Assembly: GCA_016801845.1 (NCBI GenBank)
Contig: CM028907.1
Location: 20,631,098-20,695,097 of the forward strand
Direction of reading: 5' to 3'
Source: Polydactylus sextarius
Taxonomy: Eukaryota; Chordata; Actinopteri; Polynemidae
DNA: 64,000 nucleotides
The position numbers and the translations under genes are program-made. Below are positions 57,540-64,000 of the stretch, piece after piece; the stretch's first letter is position 1, and every line of letters begins with the position of its first letter. The notes under the pieces were generated by a model that made no database searches, had not been told where the DNA came from, and was given only the letters and a program-made list of their open reading frames with translations.

Positions 57540-60500
57540 TCCTGGTTTTCAGCAATCCAGATCTCATTTTGTTGTTGGGCTTTTTCACTCTTAAAAGTTC
57601 ATTCCAAGGACAGTACAGTTTTCTCTGTGCGATGCTTCATTCCTCCTTGGTATAATCTAGAGACAGCTCAGGCGTCCTGGTACTCAAGTAAGTAACACAC
57701 TGTTTATTTTAATATGAGAAATGTAAATAGACCATTAGACCACAAATTGGGCAATTGTACATATGATAATATCTTAGCATAATGGATTTAAACTCTGATG
57801 GATTTGGTATCTTCACAGGTGATGTTTTGCCAGGCCATGGTTTACATTTTCTTGCTTCATAACTTTTTCCTTCATAATTTCATGACCATGCATCACAATA
57901 TTACTATCATTGACAGCTTGATTAAATAAACAGTAGCTCTGTTTGTTGCAATACACAACTGTCTATAGTTATACCTCATTTAAACCGATTATACCTATAT
58001 CTATATATATACCTTGTCTTGATTGGGGGACATTAAGTTATCAAATACAATTCATTAAGCAACCACAGTATAAATTGCAGTTGGAACAACATTGAAATTA
58101 CTTACACTTGTAAGCTTTCGGAATGACCAATGTTACCGTGTCATAGCAACAATTATGTATATTGCTTTTCCACATGGATGAAGAAGAAAATTTCTGACAA
58201 ATTCTTTTGCATTTTCACTTAAAAAGTCCTCCAGTCTTGTTTGTTTTCTCTCACTTAGGATGGTAAATATACTGCAACTGATAATTGCGATTAGGTTTAC
58301 ACTGTACTTACATTGCAGTTATTTTAGGTACTTTAGTTGTGATCCATTTGAAGGACCCCGAATGCCTTCAGTAAAACACTCACCCAAACTTAAGTGAAAA
58401 TAAATCAAGAAAGAAAAAACACAATGGAAAAAAAGCATGACATGACTTTGCATAAAATGTTCTCCTCTCTTTCACAATGTCTTATCAGTTTATTTGATTA
58501 TCAACCTGTAAGCCCCCACCCACAACAACCATACTTGGCCCTCACTCCTTTCTTTTCTCTCCCTGCTCACTATCTTTCTTTCCTCCTCCACCCAAAACAT
58601 CTGCTTCCCATCCTATAGCATTCCTGTGAGAATTCAGACATGTGGTTTTGATAAACTAACACTCTCACACACAAACTCTCTCTGTTCCTTTTTTTCTCTC
58701 TTTCACTACTTCATTTTTGTTCTCTATTTCGCAACCCCTTCTTTCCTGCCCAAACTGTCTAATACGCTAACTGCAGAAACATGCTTTAATGTACTCATCC
58801 AGACAAATACAACACAAATGCTAGTTCGTTTTACTGGCTTCCCACTGTTTGTCCCACTTTTGGTTACTACCTAAATTGTTTAACCAAGGGTGAGGGCTGG
58901 TACATAGATAGGGGGATAGTAAATCGACATGCTTTGTCTCCCAGTTCAGCTCCTTCTTCTCTAAAATGGTCCATATCCTCTGGTTTTTGCAGATCTTCCT
59001 ACACCCCAAATGTGCAAATATAATTACCTTCATTCACATCATAGCACACACTGAATATAAATACAGAGGTAGAGGAGAAAACATTCTGATGTACTGCTGC
59101 ACTGTGTGCTACTCCAGGTGCACTACAGAGGGGAGGACAAACCCTTAGAGAATGATAAAATTGGCTTAGTGGATTATTGATTGAACAGTTCCTATATATG
59201 TTTTGTATATATTTTGTCCGGTATATGTTTTACCTCAACTGCTCAAACTTGCATTCCATAAATGTTTCTCTGTTCCCTGTGTTACATTTGGAAACTTTAC
59301 ATTAAAACCTTTTGAAACGACATCGCTTCACATAGACTCAACACAGTCGGCTGTGGTGTGGCAGTGGAGAGAGCTATGTGGGTTTGTTTTTCAGCACAGT
59401 AAGTTATATAATAAAAAAGTTTAACTGTCTTTAACTGTAACACCATATTTATTCATTGAGCAAATTAATCATAAAAAAAAACAAAACAGTTAGCATATTT
59501 GTCTTGTCATAGCCGTAAAAGTTGCTGTTTTATTTATCTATTTATTTATTCTTTGTAGAGGCACTGTCAGCTTTTTTTTTTTGAGTTAAGTTTTTTCCAA
59601 GAAAGAGCTCTGCTCAGCTTTGTCACCTGTAAAAACATGACAACATGACATAAGTGATGTTCATTGCAGCCCCAGAGGCCTCAGGTCCTTCATTTTCTGG
59701 TTTGACACTTGAGGCAACCTCCTGGTCAGTACCACTGCAGCTCTCTGGGCCCAACGCTGGATGTAGCTGTATAGCATTGATCCAAGCCTTGTGTAGTTGG
59801 AGAATATTAATTAGTGCAGTAATCGAGAAAACGGGGAGATACAAACAGTTATTTGAAAATACATTATTCTCTGAGCTGAGTGGTAAAAAAAATAACAACA
59901 CGCCGGATTGTTCTGTCTAAAAACATCAAAAGTAAAGTAACGCTGTGTGGATGTAGATGACCAATCCCTCCTAACAGTCATGTGACCTATTGTGAATCAC
60001 ACACACAGAAATCATCAACAGAATGAAAATGAAATGAACAGGAAATACACAAATAGCACACACACACACACACACACACACTGAAGACCATTACAATGGT
60101 TGACTGTTCTTCATTCATGAATTGTGTTCTGTGGTGGAACATAGTTAATGATCTAACTTCAGTCTGCTGCTCTGAATGGAGGGAACATGAAGACGCAGTA
60201 AACCATAGCAAAGTTATCATATGCATGTAAGTATGTGCTTTAACACTCAGTGAGCTTTCAGTCTTACTCAGTTTAACTTCAACTACAATAACAAATTACA
60301 AAATTGTCCCATATTTCAATGATGTTTTCCAAATGTGAACATATTTTAGTTTGTTAAGAAGAGCACTCCTATACATACATGTACATTTACCTTGAATCAT
60401 GAATTACGAAACTGAAAACTGAAAACAACTAAAAGCAGACACCGCAATCAAAGTTGTCAGTTCGGTAAGATATGCACAGTGTCCCCGGTTTCTCAGCATT

Positions 60501-60814
60501 CACAACAGACAGACACAGCTCTTGCTCCTCCAGCCACTCCACACTTTTAATCAAATCTAGTGTGTTGCAGCTGTAAAATTTAAATGCCACTTGGTTTGTG
60601 CACACAGATGATCTCTGTTGATGATGGTGTTGAGTCAGTTTTGCAGTCAGAAAACTGAGGACCAAGGTGGCCCTTTCCTTGCATTTCCTTGACATACATT
60701 TGGCAATGTTTTGTTAATGTGAGAGCACTGACTATTCTTTAGACTTGTATTTGCTGAGGCTGGAAATTCATTCTTCACAGGAACCTGCTCTGACTGCTGT
60801 ATCCTGTTTTGCAG
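57540..60814. other. Spacer between the two divergent four-pass genes
   Basis: I see no supported exon. A (CA)n tract lies at 60056-60081 and a short block at 59100-59170 resembles the one at 56930-56990. A non-coding first exon of the gene at 60819 should lie somewhere here, since its start-codon exon begins at an acceptor, but I could not identify it. Confidence 0.45.
60056..60081. repeat. (CA)n microsatellite
   Basis: About 13 CA units in the spacer. Confidence 0.9.
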
Positions 60815-60818
60815 TATA

Positions 60819-62476
60819 ATGTCTTCTTGGGGGATACTGCCGACAGTTGGATCCAGCTTTCATCGACTCACTGCCTGGTTTGACCCTGAAACTGCTGGGG
60901 TGAGATCAGAACTCTCAGTCTGACTGGAGTCAAAATTGATTGAATTTAAAGTCAAACTTCCAATAAATCACTATTCAGTCTGGTGTAATTACTGTGTGTC
61001 TCTAGGTGGTGACCATTCTACTGGGGCTGTTCCAGGTGCTATTATCTGTCCCGCTCGCTTATACCTCTCCACCTCTGCCAAAGCTCTTCATACTGCCACT
61101 TGTCATAGGAATTCTGGTATGTACCTTGTGATATGTATCTTGTTCTGATTGTTCTCCACTAAATGCACATATATGATGAAGTACAGGGCAGGAAAATTTG
61201 AGCACTCATGTGGAAACTAAAAAAATAAAATTACCAAAAGGTGATGAATTACCTGCAGATTATCTGCATTACAATATAAATGTATACATTTCAGTCACTG
61301 ATCCATCATTACGTCAGAATAATAACCATAATAACCACCAAGTCATTGATGAATCAAAACAACATTCAACTCCCAGCTAGGTGCTTACATACAGAAATAT
61401 GATAACAAACTGAGCAAAAATCAACTCAGTCAAACCAGATCTCCATATTTTTTGCACACTTAATCATGTCGTAGATTTATCTGTCAATTGTTAATATTGC
61501 CATTTTTGTGTATCAATGATAAATTGAAAAGTGAAGACATACTACTAATACTTACCATTGTATGAAAAGTCAGAGAGTGAAGTCTTGCAATTACAAAAGA
61601 ATTTAGAGCAGTAACACTTTATTTTAAGGTTGTTGTTATAGGCAGTATTTCACAGTTACTGAGCCGTGAGGCAACTGTGCTAACCACTGCTCCACCATCT
61701 GTACATACAGATATTTACCCCCAGGTTTTTAAGTCTGCACTGGAAGAGAAAACTTTTTGAGAGACCTGGTACATTGTTTGCATGTGGACAAGAGGACAAA
61801 ATGAGGAGGAGCATTTTAATTTCACAACGTGTCTTTATTGATATGATCAAGGTCTAATCAGCTTCCATGTGCGAATGTGTGTATGCATGTGTGTGCTGCA
61901 GATCGTAGCTGGAGGATCGTTTACAATGGCCAATGAGAGGAATCCCAGCAGACAACTGGTATTGTCACACAACAAGCTTGTCTAAAATATTTCCAATTCT
62001 GCCCTTTCTTCTGAATGTGAGACAACTAAATCCTGAGAAAAATCAGTCACATGAAATACAAAAGAATCGTATCAGAAATTAATACTCACAGTTATAATAT
62101 ACTACTGTGTGTATTACTGTGAAACAGATCCTTACATTCTACTACACAGCAGTCAGTATACAATTTGTGTGAAAGTGTCACAGTGATGGTTCTTTATCTC
62201 ACAGCTTCAAGGTTGCGCCTGTAGTAATGTGGTTGGCCTGCTGGGAGCGCTGCTCGCCCTCTGCTTCTACTGCCACAGCCTCAGCCTTACATCCAGGGAC
62301 AAGTGCCCACCTAATGATGACTACAGAACAAGATATTATAGCGGCTGTGAAATGCATGAAACCCTGATGGTCAGTGTGATTGTTTTTGTTTTGTTTTCAT
62401 TTCTTTCCTTAACTTTCATTTCAAAGGGATGGACTTTACAAAATAACCTAGGTTACAAATGCTATTGTAAGTGGTA

Positions 62477-62555
<79 letters not shown>

Positions 62556-62739
62556 TGATTGCATAATTTTTATACCCCAAGTGTAGATAAAATCAGTTTA
62601 TTCTCATCAGCATGTTTCTTGTCTCCTACAGACCTACTGCTGGTGTCTGGCACTGCTGCTGCTCTTCTGTGACATTGGGGCTGTGGTTGCACACAGCCTC
62701 CTGTCTGCTTTTGCCCTCAAGGCGCTCAAAACAGCCTAA
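60819..62739 (+). CDS. Small four-pass membrane protein, divergent MS4A/TMEM176-like
   Basis: Exons (60815)60819-60899, 61006-61116, 61902-61958, 62205-62369, 62632-62739; all in phase 0, giving 173 residues. The acceptor gttttgcag immediately precedes the start codon MSSWGILPTVG. Membrane segments: VVTILLGLFQVLLSVPLAYT (about 28-47), LFILPLVIGILIVAGGSF (about 55-72), VVGLLGALLALCFYCHSL (about 92-109) and a last one rich in Leu and Cys (WCLALLLLFCDIGAVVAHSL, about 142-161). The loop between segments 3 and 4 has two cysteines (DKCPPNDD... and SGCEMHE), as in MS4A proteins. The exon carrying segment 1 (111 nt) and the next (57 nt) are exactly the sizes of the matching exons in the MS4A-like gene at 51638-56009, in the same phase. 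It lacks the GEPKxLG motif and has almost no cytoplasmic tail. Function is unknown to me. Confidence 0.8.
62480..62554. repeat. (GT)n microsatellite
   Basis: About 37 GT units in the last intron of the four-pass gene, 77 bp before its final exon. Confidence 0.95.
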
Positions 62740-63387
62740 TGCACACACTCAGCCTAATGCACAATTTCAGATGTCCCTGGTTTGTGACCATGGTCTTAGA
62801 AGAAACATGATGCATGTATGCACTTGATAAAAAAGTTTTTTTTTTGTCATCACTATTCAGAATCAGAATCAGAATTATTGTTCCTTTACTGTCATTGTAC
62901 AAGTACAACGAAATTTGAAAGTGTAATCCTTAAAGTGCATGAAAGCATCAATTAGCACAACAAATATGTCAGGTTTATGACCCGCTGAAGTCACCTCAAC
63001 AATCTATTAACACAGAGAGAAGACACGAACGAGGAGAACGAACAAAGATGCACACAGCTACAATCTCTGAACATTCTGAGTTACACTCGTTCGCTCCTCT
63101 CTTTTTATTTCAAAAGTGGGCGGGTTTCTAGATACATGGTTACATCTTGTTTAAGCATACGTTGCCTTTGAAAAAGCAGCTGTTGTCCTAACGGACGGGA
63201 AACACCTGCCATTTTTGCATTCTCTTTTAGTCAGATAACAGGATACTCCTTCGTTGGGTCGCACTGAGCTGCTTGTGGTATTTTTTAATTAAAGACAGAG
63301 TGTACAGCCAAAGTATGCAGTCTTCATGCAGATAAATGATAAATACAATATATATCACTTCAACAAAATACTAAAGAGAAGGTAGCA

Positions 63388-63392
<5 letters not shown>

Positions 63393-63432
<40 letters not shown>
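63393..63432. repeat. (TA)n microsatellite
   Basis: About 19 TA units. Confidence 0.9.
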
Positions 63433-63435
<3 letters not shown>

Positions 63436-63609
63436 ATAAATATAATAATTAAAATATATGAGTTTCATATTATTTTAGTACAGATATGTGTATCAGTACT
63501 CATAGATGTGCTGGCTGATAGGTAACAAAACATGTCCCTACAGAAAATATTATTATCTTAAATCCAATACCAAGACTGCCTGACATGTGCCAAGTAACTT
63601 GGTTAACTG

Positions 63610-63780
63610 CTGAATTTGTGCTCATTAGTTTGGAAGGAGCTGGTTGAGGCTATTCATCTGGTGGACCCAGAACGTACTAGAGAGATTATACGTCTCATCT
63701 GGTCTGGAAACACCAGGAGGAGCTGAAATGGGACACCTGGATTACCGTCCATAAACTGACCCTGCATAAGTGTTTGACAT
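63610..63780 (+). mobile_element. Decayed LINE fragment
   Basis: The stretch 'gaaggagctggttgagg...ggacccagaacgtactagag...tctcatctggtctggaaacacc...aggagctgaaatggg' resembles the 3' coding end of the fish LINE type also seen at 88-262 and 16380-16690. No frame is intact. Confidence 0.4.
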
Positions 63781-64000
63781 TTCAGAAAATACATTTATTA
63801 GCTTTCTTGTGGAGGTGAGGAGAATGCACTCATATTTGTAAATACCTGTAAATATGGAGCAGGAAGTAGGAAATGACAATTGTAGCTTCAGCAACTGAAA
63901 GCAGTTAATTTATCTCTGCCCACAGTTAAATGTTAGAGTCACTACGTGCCTCTGGTTACTTAACCTTGGGGTCAGGATCCCTGATGGATCCCAAGATGAA

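Larger units (their letters stand above)
62740..64000. other. Downstream spacer
   Basis: I see no exon. It holds a short dispersed-repeat piece at about 62856-62930 ('aatcagaatcagaattatt...tgtacaagtacaacgaaattt', common in fish), a (TA)n tract at 63393-63432 and a LINE remnant at about 63610-63780. No canonical AATAAA was found close to the stop of the preceding gene. Confidence 0.5.

Overview
The window is vertebrate nuclear DNA, almost certainly from a ray-finned (teleost) fish. The genes are split into many short exons with GT-AG introns and show vertebrate-specific families. Spacers and introns are small and AT-rich, with many (CA)n, (TA)n and (TATC)n microsatellites. Decayed copies of LINE and hAT families that are common in fish genomes are scattered throughout. 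There are no operons, CRISPR arrays or bacterial features. All exon models below were built by hand from reading frame plus splice sites. In each of the five genes the exon lengths add up in phase, apart from one extra base in znf638.

Layout. (1) 1-2040: spacer with a LINE reverse-transcriptase scrap. (2) 2040-21120, plus strand: znf638, a large nuclear RNA/DNA-binding protein with two matrin-type zinc fingers and three RRMs. It has a non-coding first exon, about 25 exons in all, and an AATAAA signal at 21115. A single extra G near 9050 breaks the frame of its big second exon inside the most conserved motif. (3) 23560-30412, plus strand: a TRIM-family E3 ubiquitin ligase (RING, B-box2, coiled coil, PRY-SPRY). 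(4) 33163-44400, minus strand: a TESK-type kinase, closest to tesk1. (5) 44400-51400: a gene-poor stretch with a CRE/ETS/CCAAT cluster that has no assigned gene, a large TATC array, a short minus-strand exon with a helix resembling the glucagon/secretin peptide family, and a near-perfect 40-bp-arm hairpin. (6) 51638-57430, minus strand: an MS4A-like four-pass membrane protein. (7) 60819-62739, plus strand: a second, divergent four-pass protein with the same exon sizes for its first two membrane segments (111 and 57 nt). (8) 62740-64000: spacer with repeat relics.

The genes do not form a pathway. znf638 acts in nuclear RNA processing and chromatin silencing, the TRIM protein probably in ubiquitin-dependent (perhaps antiviral) signalling, TESK1 in actin control through cofilin phosphorylation, and the two four-pass proteins are probably tandem relatives with immune or trafficking roles. 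The least explained stretch is 44400-51600. The best leads there are the peptide-hormone-like exon at 46544-46659 and the hairpin at 47818-47935.
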